The notes beneath the pieces are model-generated. The model worked only from the letters and a program-made list of their open reading frames with translations, was not told where the DNA came from and searched no databases. A program made the position numbers and the translations under genes. This document shows positions 53,642-61,477 of a DNA stretch of 64,000 nucleotides, piece after piece (positions within the stretch are counted from its first letter, which is position 1; every line of letters starts with the position of its first letter). Where the stretch lies: the NCBI RefSeq assembly GCF_003312425.1, contig NZ_QNUX01000008.1:114641-178640 (forward strand), written 5' to 3'. This stretch comes from Flavobacterium psychrolimnae. Its GTDB lineage: Bacteria; Bacteroidota; Bacteroidia; Flavobacteriales; Flavobacteriaceae.

Positions 53642-54181
53642 ATGAGTCAAAAAGTATTACTTACTGCAAAAGAAGTTACTATCATATTACATCGTTTGGC
53701 CTGTCAATTAATCGAAAAGCACTTAGATTTTTCAGATACAATATTAGTTGGAATTCAACCAAGAGGTGTTTTTTTGGCGGAGCGTTTAAAAGAAATTTTA
53801 GAAAAAGAATATCAAACTCCTGAAATTCAGCTGGGTTATTTGGATATCACCTTTTTTAGGGATGATTTTAGAAGAACCGATAAACCATTAGAAGCAAATA
53901 AAACCAAAATTAATTTTATCGTCGAAAATAAAAAAGTCATTTTCATAGATGATGTTTTGTTCACCGGACGAAGCATTCGTTCTGCATTGACTGCTATACA
54001 ATCTTTTGGACGCCCTTCTGAAATTGAACTTCTAGTATTGATAGACCGACGTTTCAGTCGTAACTTACCCATTCAACCGGATTATAGAGGAAGGCAAGTA
54101 GACGCAATCAATAATGAAAAAGTAAAAGTGAGCTGGAAAGAAAATGAGGGCGAAGATGGCGTGTATTTAATTACAAGTTAG
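53642..54181 (+). CDS. pyrR: PyrR: pyrimidine regulator / uracil phosphoribosyltransferase
   Basis: A 179-residue PRTase-fold protein. The PRPP-binding motif VIFIDDVLFTGRSIRSAL lies near residue 99, with GIQPRGVFLAERL near 38 and LIDRRFSRNLPIQPDY near 137, all as in PyrR. In Firmicutes PyrR binds pyr mRNA leaders and also makes UMP from uracil. Here it is the first gene before pyrB (46-base gap) and the short leader gives no obvious attenuator before it, so RNA regulation would have to act elsewhere or the protein may be mainly an enzyme. Confidence 0.93.
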   Translation: MSQKVLLTAKEVTIILHRLACQLIEKHLDFSDTILVGIQPRGVFLAERLKEILEKEYQTPEIQLGYLDITFFRDDFRRTDKPLEANKTKINFIVENKKVIFIDDVLFTGRSIRSALTAIQSFGRPSEIELLVLIDRRFSRNLPIQPDYRGRQVDAINNEKVKVSWKENEGEDGVYLITS

Positions 54182-54227
54182 ATTGCATCCCAACGCTGAC
54201 TATTAAAAACTATAATCGTAAATAAAA

Positions 54228-55154
54228 ATGAAAGAATTAAGCGTAAATCATTTATTAGGAATAAAATACATCAACAAGAATGATATTGACCTGATTTTTG
54301 AAACTGCCGATCATTTTAAAGAAGTCATAAATCGACCAATTAAGAAAGTGCCTTCGTTACGAGATATTACCATTGCCAATATTTTTTTCGAAAACAGTAC
54401 CAGAACAAAACTCTCTTTTGAATTAGCACAAAAACGGTTGTCTGCGGATGTGATTAGCTTTTCGGCGGCACAATCTTCCGTCAAAAAAGGGGAAACATTA
54501 ATAGATACCGTAAATAATATCCTTTCGATGAAAGTAGATATGGTAGTGATGCGACATTCCAATCCTGGCGCTGCTTATTTCTTGTCTAAAAACGTTAAAG
54601 CCAGTATTGTAAACGCAGGTGATGGCGCACATGAACATCCTACACAGGCTTTGTTAGACAGTTATTCGATTCGGGAAAAACTAGGTGAAGTAGCTGGAAA
54701 TAAAGTAGTCATAGTAGGCGATGTTTTACATTCCAGAGTCGCTTTGTCCAATATTTATGCATTGCAAATGCAAGGCGCTGAGGTGAAAGTTTGCGGGCCT
54801 AAAACGCTTATCCCAAGATATATTGAATCATTAGGTGTTACCGTGGAGCCTGATTTAAGAAAAGCATTAGAATGGTGTGATGTTGCGAACATGTTACGCG
54901 TACAAAATGAGCGCATGGATGTCAATTATTTCCCGTCCACAAGGGAATATGCGCAGCAATATGGAGTTGATAAACCGCTTTTAGATTCTCTTAGCAAAGA
55001 AATTATAATTATGCATCCCGGACCTATTAATCGCGGTGTCGAAATTACAAGTGAAGTAGCTGATTCCAATCAATCCGTGATTTTGAACCAAGTTGAAAAT
55101 GGTGTGGCGATTAGAATGGCAGTTATTTATCTTTTGGCTTCAAAAATTCAATAA
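54228..55154 (+). CDS. pyrB: Aspartate carbamoyltransferase catalytic subunit
   Basis: A 308-residue ATCase catalytic chain. The carbamoyl-phosphate loop is ENSTRTKLSFE (about residues 56-66). HPTQALLDSYSI lies near 132 and HPGPINRGVEI near 263. It makes N-carbamoyl-aspartate, the committed step of pyrimidine synthesis. No pyrI follows, so the enzyme is probably the unregulated trimer type or is controlled through PyrR. It is co-directional with pyrR. Confidence 0.96.
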   Translation: MKELSVNHLLGIKYINKNDIDLIFETADHFKEVINRPIKKVPSLRDITIANIFFENSTRTKLSFELAQKRLSADVISFSAAQSSVKKGETLIDTVNNILSMKVDMVVMRHSNPGAAYFLSKNVKASIVNAGDGAHEHPTQALLDSYSIREKLGEVAGNKVVIVGDVLHSRVALSNIYALQMQGAEVKVCGPKTLIPRYIESLGVTVEPDLRKALEWCDVANMLRVQNERMDVNYFPSTREYAQQYGVDKPLLDSLSKEIIIMHPGPINRGVEITSEVADSNQSVILNQVENGVAIRMAVIYLLASKIQ

Positions 55155-55226
55155 ACTAATTTAAAACTTTGTAAATTAGCTACTTATAAACCACGCTGCC
55201 ATAAGCAGTATTTGAAATTTAATACA

Positions 55227-55559
55227 ATGAAAGTAGATCAAAAAGGACATACGGTAACAATTAGGGATACTCAGGGTGATTTTACTTCTTTTTTAATGAA
55301 GGTTACCCATCAATATAAAACATTCGAAAAACACAACATAATAATTGATCTTTTGATGCATAACGATTTGTCTACGAATGATATTAAGTTGTTTATGCCA
55401 TTATCAAAACAACATAAAAAATCTAAAAAGTCATTTGTAATCGTTACTTCTGATTTTGATTATAATGCTGTTCCTGCTAAATTAACAGTAGTTCCTTCAT
55501 TGTTAGAAGCGCATGATATTATAGAAATGGAAGAGATTGAAAGAGATTTAGGGTTTTAA
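55227..55559 (+). CDS. Small STAS-like protein upstream of rnz
   Basis: I use the ATG at 55227 (110 residues); a TTG frame from 55212 adds five residues. The sequence MKVDQKGHTVTIRDTQGDFT is followed by strands and helices of an alpha/beta fold (HNIIIDLLMH, SFVIVTSDFDYNAVP, VVPSLLEAHDIIEMEEIERD), which reads like a STAS or anti-sigma-antagonist-like domain. I see no phosphorylatable Ser in the usual STAS position with confidence. It is often co-annotated with ribonuclease Z because of its place 72 bases before rnz, but it has no metal-binding motif. Function unknown. Confidence 0.7.
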   Translation: MKVDQKGHTVTIRDTQGDFTSFLMKVTHQYKTFEKHNIIIDLLMHNDLSTNDIKLFMPLSKQHKKSKKSFVIVTSDFDYNAVPAKLTVVPSLLEAHDIIEMEEIERDLGF

Positions 55560-55631
55560 ATTAGTTGATTCGGTTATGTCTAACCGTTTATTGATTTAAG
55601 CAAAATACGAAATAACTGAACACGAAAAAAC

Positions 55632-56537
55632 TTGAAACTAACAATCCTTGGTTGCTATGCAGCAACACCCCGAACTTTTACCAATCCTACTTCACAGATT
55701 TTAGACATAAAAAACAGACTTTTTCTGATTGATTGCGGGGAAGGAACGCAAGTGCAACTGCGGAAGAATAAAATCCGATTTTCTAAAATTAACCATATTT
55801 TCATTTCCCATTTACACGGAGACCACTTTTTTGGATTAGTGGGTTTAGTGTCCACATTTACTTTGCTGAACCGAACTACGGATTTGCATATTTATGGTCC
55901 AAAGGGCATCAAAGAAATTATCAAGTTGCAACTGCGATTGTCGAATTCCTGGACGAATTATGGTTTGTTTTTCCATGAATTGGAATCTTTGGAAAGCGAA
56001 ATTATTTTTGAAGACGAAAAGGTTTTGGTCAAAACCATTCCTTTAAAACATCGTGTGTATACGAATGGTTTTTTGTTCCAAGAAAAAATTGGCAACCGAA
56101 AACTCAATTTGGATGCCGTCCAAAATTATGAAATAGATAGTTGTTATTACCAAAAAATAAAAAACGGAAAAGACATTACACTTGAAGACGGAAGAGTAAT
56201 AGAAAATAGCAAATTGACATTTGATCCTATTCCTGCAAAGAATTATGCTTTTTGTTCGGACACCGTTTACAATGAAGCAATGCTTCCAATTATAGAAAAT
56301 ATAGATGTGTTGTACCACGAATCTACTTTCCTGCAATCTGAGGAAAATTTAGCTAAAAAAACATTACATTCTACTGCTAAAGAAGCGGCAACAATTGCTT
56401 TGAAAGCCAATGCTAAACAATTAGTTTTAGGTCATTATTCGACTCGATATGAAAGTATCGAATTGTTTAAGGAAGAAGCAGAAACTATTTTTCCCGAAGT
56501 ACTCTTGGCTGATGACGGAAAAACCTTTGAGTTTTAA
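55632..56537 (+). CDS. rnz: Ribonuclease Z (tRNA 3' endonuclease)
   Basis: A 301-residue metallo-beta-lactamase fold nuclease maturing tRNA 3' ends. The zinc motif is SHLHGDHFFGL (about residues 59-69). The N-terminal LGCYAATPRTFTNPTSQ and LIDCGEGTQVQLR blocks and the late CSDT and GHYSTRY blocks (remaining ligands) are present. The start is a TTG at 55632, because the family begins MKLTILG and no ATG is available. It probably shares a transcript with the STAS-like gene. Confidence 0.94.
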   Translation: MKLTILGCYAATPRTFTNPTSQILDIKNRLFLIDCGEGTQVQLRKNKIRFSKINHIFISHLHGDHFFGLVGLVSTFTLLNRTTDLHIYGPKGIKEIIKLQLRLSNSWTNYGLFFHELESLESEIIFEDEKVLVKTIPLKHRVYTNGFLFQEKIGNRKLNLDAVQNYEIDSCYYQKIKNGKDITLEDGRVIENSKLTFDPIPAKNYAFCSDTVYNEAMLPIIENIDVLYHESTFLQSEENLAKKTLHSTAKEAATIALKANAKQLVLGHYSTRYESIELFKEEAETIFPEVLLADDGKTFEF

Positions 56538-56633
56538 ATAAAAGAAAACAATTTTAAGCATCAAATAACTGCTGAATTTTTCGATGATTTTAAATCGAAT
56601 GGTTCAGCAATCAACATTTTTAAAATAAAAATT

Positions 56634-57278
56634 ATGAATGACTTAAGTAATTACAGAAAATCATACGAGAAGAGTGAGTTATTGGAATCTAATATCCCAG
56701 AAGACCCAATAAACTTGTTTAACCGATGGTTTCATGAAGTAGAAGACTTTGGAGGGGACAGTGAAGTTAATGCGATGACAGTCGCAACAATAGGCTTAGA
56801 TGGTTTTCCAAAATCTCGAGTTGTATTGTTGAAAAAATTTACTGAAGAAGGTTTTATTTTTTACACCAATTACAATTCAGAAAAGGGTAGGGCTATCACA
56901 GCAAATCCGAATGTTTGCCTGTCTTTTTTTTGGCATACTATGGAGCGACAGGTAATCATCAAGGGAATTGCTAAAAAAACTTCGGAAATAACTTCTGATA
57001 GTTATTTTGAATCTAGACCCGATGGAAGTAAACTGGGAGCAATTGTGTCCAACCAAAGCGAAGTGGTGCCTTCAAGAGAATTTTTAGAAGAAAATCTAAA
57101 ACAGTTGGAAAAAGATTTTGAGAGTATGGTAATTCCAAGACCGAAGCATTGGGGAGGATTTTTAGTAACTCCTTTAGAGGTAGAGTTTTGGCAAGGAAGA
57201 CCGAATCGATTACATGATAGAATTCGTTATACAAGTCAAGATGATTATTCTTGGAAAATAGAGCGTCTTTCTCCTTAA
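56634..57278 (+). CDS. pdxH: Pyridoxamine/pyridoxine 5'-phosphate oxidase
   Basis: A 214-residue FMN enzyme making pyridoxal 5'-phosphate. The family blocks MTVATIGLDGFPKSRVVLLK, FYTNYNSEKGR, the SxQS-type region (GAIVSNQSEVVPS) and the C-terminal signature EFWQGRPNRLHDRIRY are all intact. Length is typical. It follows rnz by 96 bases on the same strand. Confidence 0.96.
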   Translation: MNDLSNYRKSYEKSELLESNIPEDPINLFNRWFHEVEDFGGDSEVNAMTVATIGLDGFPKSRVVLLKKFTEEGFIFYTNYNSEKGRAITANPNVCLSFFWHTMERQVIIKGIAKKTSEITSDSYFESRPDGSKLGAIVSNQSEVVPSREFLEENLKQLEKDFESMVIPRPKHWGGFLVTPLEVEFWQGRPNRLHDRIRYTSQDDYSWKIERLSP

Positions 57279-57330
57279 TGTAAGAAATATACATATTTAA
57301 TTATTTTTATGATGTAGTTCGTCGATTTTT

Positions 57331-57363
57331 TTTGGTATTTAAACGATAAAAGATGTATGTTTG
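57331..57363 (+). promoter_or_regulatory. Promoter of the CAP-domain gene
   Basis: TTTG at 57331-57334, a 21-base spacer and TATGTTTG at 57356-57363. It predicts a leader of about 75 bases before the ATG at 57444. Confidence 0.55.
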
Positions 57364-57443
57364 AGTAAGAAATAAAAAAACATAGTATTATATATTAAAG
57401 TTGTTTGCCCCACAATCTACTTTAAACCTAACCTACCAAAATT

Positions 57444-57947
57444 ATGAAGCTAAAATTACTTCGTGCATTATTGCTCGCTGCTGTGATATGCACTATGAAT
57501 TCCTGTTCCTCAGACAGTTCTGAAATTGAAGCCGCTGACGCAACTGTTCAAAAAGTAGTTACTTACTCATACAATTCTATTGAGTTAGAGACTATGGAAT
57601 TGATAAATGCCCACAGAGTTAGTAAAGGTTTAAATCCGTTGGAAAAAATCAATCACATGTCGTACAAATCAGAAGAACATGACAATTACATGATTGCAAA
57701 TAATGTAGTGAATCATAATGATTTTGCAGCTCGCTCAGAAAACATCATGAAAACTTTAGGTGCTAAATCGGTTAGTGAAAATATTGCTTACAACTATAAT
57801 ACACCGCAAGCAGTATTAAATGCTTGGTTAGCGAGTCCTGGTCACAAAGAAAATATTGAAGGGAACTTTACTCATTTTGGAATTGCCATCAAAGAAAATC
57901 CTGCAACTGGAAAAAAGTATTACACAAATATTTTTGCTAAAATATAA
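57444..57947 (+). CDS. CAP (SCP/PR1)-domain lipoprotein
   Basis: A 167-residue exported protein with a lipoprotein signal (LLRALLLAAVICTMNSC, lipid Cys20) followed by an acidic Ser-rich linker. Residues about 50-165 are a CAP domain: LINAHRVSKGLNPLEKI, then HNDFAARSENI, SENIAYNY and WLASPGHKENIEGNFTHFGI. The His/Glu set of the CAP cavity is present. Bacterial CAP proteins have mixed reported roles (lipid binding, peptidase, adhesion), so function is open. Its own promoter and terminator make it a single-gene unit. Confidence 0.88.
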   Translation: MKLKLLRALLLAAVICTMNSCSSDSSEIEAADATVQKVVTYSYNSIELETMELINAHRVSKGLNPLEKINHMSYKSEEHDNYMIANNVVNHNDFAARSENIMKTLGAKSVSENIAYNYNTPQAVLNAWLASPGHKENIEGNFTHFGIAIKENPATGKKYYTNIFAKI

Positions 57948-57965
57948 GTTGAGTTTTTTATAATT

Positions 57966-57999
57966 AAAAGGCTGTCTTCTCCCCAAAAGACAGCCTTTT
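57966..57999 (+). terminator. Terminator after the CAP-domain gene
   Basis: A 13-bp perfect stem (57966-57978 with 57987-57999) and an 8-base loop, ending in TTTT. Confidence 0.85.
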
Positions 58000-58270
58000 A
58001 TATTTTCTAAAAATTTGCAAAAGGTTACTTAAGAAAATTAACTTTAAAGCAGTTGCGTGAATATGATTTAAATTCTATTTTGGCTCAAAGAACATAGATT
58101 ATATTGCTTTTAATAATCGTTTCAGTTGCTTTTATTATTCGAGTAAGAACCATTAAATACTAGTTTTTTAATCTTTTCTCTATTTATATATACATTACTA
58201 TTTTATATATTCGATAATAGATTTTATTGAATTTTCTTAGTGTAAAAATTATTAAAGAGTACTACATTTT

Positions 58271-58309
58271 AAAAAGTCTAATGAATCTATTTCTCATTAG
58301 GCTTTTTTT
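58271..58309. terminator. Orphan bidirectional terminator
   Basis: A 14-bp stem (58271-58284 with 58294-58307, one G-T pair), a 9-base loop, and A/T runs at both ends. It lies between two other terminators and serves no annotated gene. Confidence 0.7.
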
Positions 58310-58407
58310 ATATTTGCTTCTTATATAGTATGTATTTTGATTATCAGTATTGAGGATATTTTATTTATGAATTGTAATACTCTATTCTAGTTGAGTTTAA
58401 ATAGTGT

Positions 58408-58442
58408 AAAAAAAATAGGCTGTCTTTATCGGACAGCCTATT
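58408..58442 (-). terminator. Terminator of the T9SS cargo operon
   Basis: An 11-bp stem (58414-58424 with 58432-58442), a 7-base loop and, on the minus strand, a T-run (plus-strand A-run 58408-58415). It lies 20 bases after the OmpA-family stop. Confidence 0.85.
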
Positions 58443-58461
58443 AAATTTGAATTGTAAATGT

Positions 58462-60402
58462 TTAAAGAGCAGTAATAATAAATTCACTTCGTCTATTAAG
58501 TTGGTGTTCTTCCTCAGTGCATTCTACATCGTCTGAACATTTGTTTACCAGTTGAGTTTCACCATATCCTTTGCCAGTTAATCGGTCAGCACTTACGCCA
58601 TTTTTGATTAGCCAGTTGATAGTAGATTTCGCTCTTCTATCAGATAAGGCTTCATTATATTTGAAAGTTTGTCTGCTATCGGTATGGGAACGAATATCAA
58701 GTTTCATTGTTGGATTTTGGTTCAAAACATCTAATATTTTTTCTAAATCAAATGCTGCTTCTTGACGAATATTTGATTTATCTAAATCAAAGTAAATCAT
58801 TTTTATATTAAAACATTTACCCAAATCATCACCAATGGTTACTTTACATTTTGCATTTTCCAATGCGATTGGTAAATATGTTTTTCCATTTTCTTCAGCT
58901 ATTGTAGTCTTTACTTCTTTTACAGTATATTCAGGTTTTTGAGCCCTTACGTAGTATGTTTTGCCACATTCAACTGTAAAAGAATAAATAGCTTTGTCAT
59001 CAGATACAGTAGTGCTAATAGTATTAAATTGATTATCAAATAATGTTATTTTAGTGTCTGGAAGTAATTCTGCAGTAACAAGATCAGTAATCTCCCCGAA
59101 TAAAATCTGTTGGCATGTAATTTTTTTTAACTCTAAAAATTTATAAATATCATCATATCCCAAGCCACCATCTCTATTGGAAGTAAAAAAACCTCTTCTA
59201 GATTTTGTATCTATTAAGTAAGCAAAATCATCTTTAGGTGAATTGATATCGGCACCTAAATTTTGTACGTCACTAAAAGTTCCATTAGCATTGATATTTG
59301 AAACAAAAACATCTAAACCTCCCAAACCTGGATGTCCGTCTGAAGCAAAGAAGATTTCATTTTCATCATTCACAAATGGAAAAGTTTCTCTTCCTTCAGT
59401 ATTTATTGTTTTACCTAAATTCTCAGGTACGCCATAACTTCCGTCATCATTTAGTTTTACTTTAAACAAATCGGACTGACCTATAGTACCTGGCATATCA
59501 GAGGCAAAATATAATGTTTTGCCATCAGGACTTAGCGTAGGATGTGCTACACTGTAATTGTCACTATTAAAAGGAAGTTCAGTTATATTCGACCAAGAGT
59601 CATTTTCTAAAGTGGCTTTGTATATTTTTATTAAAGTAATTTTATTTGCATCTTTTCCTTTTTTTCCATCAAGATAATTGTTTCGCGTAAAGTACATTGT
59701 TTTTCCGTCTTTTGTAAAAGCAGGGGTAGACTCATGGAATTTAGAATTTATCTTTTTGTCAAACTTTTGTGGTTCTTCAGGAGTCATATTTTCCCCTAAA
59801 TTTGCAGAATATAAATTAGTGAAATATTGATTTGTCCATTTGTGTTTTCTTTGTCCTAAACTTCCAGTGTCCCTCGCTGAGGCAAACACGATTTCATTTG
59901 AATAAAGTGCAGTTCCATAATCAGAATAGATGGAGTTTACCCCAGCATCCTCAATTTTATATCTTCCAGAGTTGGCTTTTATCGCGTCAAGATAATTCAC
60001 GTTTTTCATGAAAAGCTTTCCGCGACTATCGTTTCCCGATTTTTGATTGAACAATTCCAATAGTTCGTTTGCTTTATCGTTTTGACCGATAGATCTCAAA
60101 GATTGTGCATAACGGAAATAATATTCGGGTTCCAAGTCGGTAGTATTCATTGCTAATAATTCACCATACCATCTTGCAGCTTTTTCTAACTCAGCATTGA
60201 AATAATAGGAATTGCCTAATTTTTTAAACATGTCAGCTGATTTATATCCTTTCTCAGCCACTTTTTCGTAGGTTTTTATGGCATCGATATAGGCATAGTT
60301 GTCGTACTTTTTGTCGGCAACTTTTACCTTTTCTTTTTGCGAGTACACATTAAATGAAAACGCAATTATTAATGTTATACAAAAGAGTATATTATTTTTC
60401 AT
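58462..60402 (-). CDS. OmpA-family protein with TPR and PD40 repeats (PorE-like)
   Basis: A 646-residue exported protein. Signal peptide to about residue 21 (FSFNVYSQ). Residues about 30-130 are TPR-like (YAYIDAIKTYEKVAEKGYKS). About 150-420 are WD40-like PD40 blades (HPTLSPDGKTLYFASDMPG, TFPFVNDENEIFFASDGHPG). About 430-515 form a carboxypeptidase-regulatory-like beta domain, and 530-646 an OmpA peptidoglycan-binding domain (YFDLDKSNIR, RSHTDSRQTFKYNEALSDRR). This order matches PorE and the OmpA proteins that follow PorP/SprF genes in T9SS operons. It should anchor the outer-membrane partner to peptidoglycan. Last gene of the operon, 10 bases after porP. Confidence 0.92.
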   Translation of the reverse strand: MKNNILFCITLIIAFSFNVYSQKEKVKVADKKYDNYAYIDAIKTYEKVAEKGYKSADMFKKLGNSYYFNAELEKAARWYGELLAMNTTDLEPEYYFRYAQSLRSIGQNDKANELLELFNQKSGNDSRGKLFMKNVNYLDAIKANSGRYKIEDAGVNSIYSDYGTALYSNEIVFASARDTGSLGQRKHKWTNQYFTNLYSANLGENMTPEEPQKFDKKINSKFHESTPAFTKDGKTMYFTRNNYLDGKKGKDANKITLIKIYKATLENDSWSNITELPFNSDNYSVAHPTLSPDGKTLYFASDMPGTIGQSDLFKVKLNDDGSYGVPENLGKTINTEGRETFPFVNDENEIFFASDGHPGLGGLDVFVSNINANGTFSDVQNLGADINSPKDDFAYLIDTKSRRGFFTSNRDGGLGYDDIYKFLELKKITCQQILFGEITDLVTAELLPDTKITLFDNQFNTISTTVSDDKAIYSFTVECGKTYYVRAQKPEYTVKEVKTTIAEENGKTYLPIALENAKCKVTIGDDLGKCFNIKMIYFDLDKSNIRQEAAFDLEKILDVLNQNPTMKLDIRSHTDSRQTFKYNEALSDRRAKSTINWLIKNGVSADRLTGKGYGETQLVNKCSDDVECTEEEHQLNRRSEFIITAL

Positions 60403-60412
60403 AATAATTTTT

Positions 60413-61321
60413 TTAGAAGAATCGTGGAGTTATAATTTTACCATTATTTTTAAATATCTCATAACGTAAGAATATTTCGTGTGATCCAGAATTGTAGTTA
60501 CTTAATCGGGTTGTTTCTCGGTCATATCCATATCCAATATACATTCCATCAGAAATTTGAAATCCAACCATAGCACTTAATGCTGCACTCCATCTATAGG
60601 CAACACCAACGACAAATTTCTCATTAAACATAAAATTACCAGAAAGATCGACTTGTAGTGGCGCACCAATGACCATCTTAGTAAGTACTGCCGGTTTAAA
60701 CTTTAGTGTGCTGTTGATATCAAAAACATAACCACCTATTAAATAGTAATTTATTCTTTCTCTAAATATCGCGGTTTCATTATCATCATAACGGTCAGAT
60801 TCAATAAAATTAGGAATGGAAATACCTACGTAGGCTTTGTCAGAATGTAGATATAAACCTGCTCCAATATTAGGGGAAAATTTATTATTTATGTCTTGTA
60901 TTGATGGATCTGTTTGAGATGGATTTAATTTTGAAATATCTAAATTGAATAAATTGGCTGTTGCTTTGATCCCAAATGATAGTTTGTAAGTCTCCGATGT
61001 AGGAATGGTGTATGAGAAATCAGTAGAAATAGTGGTTTCATTGGTTGGCCCAATTTTATCATTAACAAAAGAAATTCCTAAACCTAGATTGTTATCATTT
61101 AGAGGAGTATTGATTGATGCTACGTTTGTAACTGGGGCACCATCCAAACCTACCCATTGCGTACGATGCATAGCAAAAATACTCATTGCTCCTCGAGATC
61201 CTGCATAAGCGGGATTGATGTTAATGGTATTGTACATGTACTGAGTATATTGTGCATCTTGCTGTGCAAAACCAGTAAATGCTGTAAACATTAACAAGAT
61301 TAAAAATATTTTTGTTCTCAT
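60413..61321 (-). CDS. PorP/SprF-family T9SS outer-membrane protein
   Basis: A 302-residue beta-barrel with signal peptide (MRTKIFLILLMFTAFTGFAQ). The conserved PorP/SprF start QDAQYTQYMYNTININPAYAGS is followed by MSIFAMHRTQWVGLDGAP, further amphipathic strands and a C-terminal FLRYEIF region. SprF is needed for SprB export in Flavobacterium johnsoniae, and type B T9SS cargo genes usually have their own PorP/SprF partner next to them, as here. It sits between the cargo gene (156-base gap) and the OmpA gene. Confidence 0.94.
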   Translation of the reverse strand: MRTKIFLILLMFTAFTGFAQQDAQYTQYMYNTININPAYAGSRGAMSIFAMHRTQWVGLDGAPVTNVASINTPLNDNNLGLGISFVNDKIGPTNETTISTDFSYTIPTSETYKLSFGIKATANLFNLDISKLNPSQTDPSIQDINNKFSPNIGAGLYLHSDKAYVGISIPNFIESDRYDDNETAIFRERINYYLIGGYVFDINSTLKFKPAVLTKMVIGAPLQVDLSGNFMFNEKFVVGVAYRWSAALSAMVGFQISDGMYIGYGYDRETTRLSNYNSGSHEIFLRYEIFKNNGKIITPRFF

Positions 61322-61426
61322 AGTAGATTTTTTTAATGTGATTGAACTAATTCTTTTTTAATATCCAAAAGGATAGCTGAGAATAATTTCAATATTATTT
61401 ATATTAAAGAATAGGGCTAATTCAAT

Positions 61427-61466
61427 TTTTTAACCCGAGGACTTTTGACTGTCCTCAGGATTAAAA
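61427..61466 (-). other. Intercistronic hairpin between cargo and porP genes
   Basis: A 6-bp GC-rich stem (61437-61442 with 61451-61456), extended by CC/GG and an AT-rich outer part. No T-run follows on the minus strand, so it is more likely a processing or stability hairpin than a terminator. Confidence 0.4.
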
Positions 61467-61477
61467 TTAAGTCAAAT

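Larger units (their letters stand above)
57948..58461. other. 514-bp intergenic region with three terminators
   Basis: The region between the CAP gene and the end of the T9SS operon holds three strong hairpins (57966-57999, 58271-58309, 58408-58442). The first and last belong to the flanking genes; the middle one has no obvious gene. I find no reading frame above about 40 codons with supporting features and no exact TAnnTTTG element on either strand. Confidence 0.6.
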
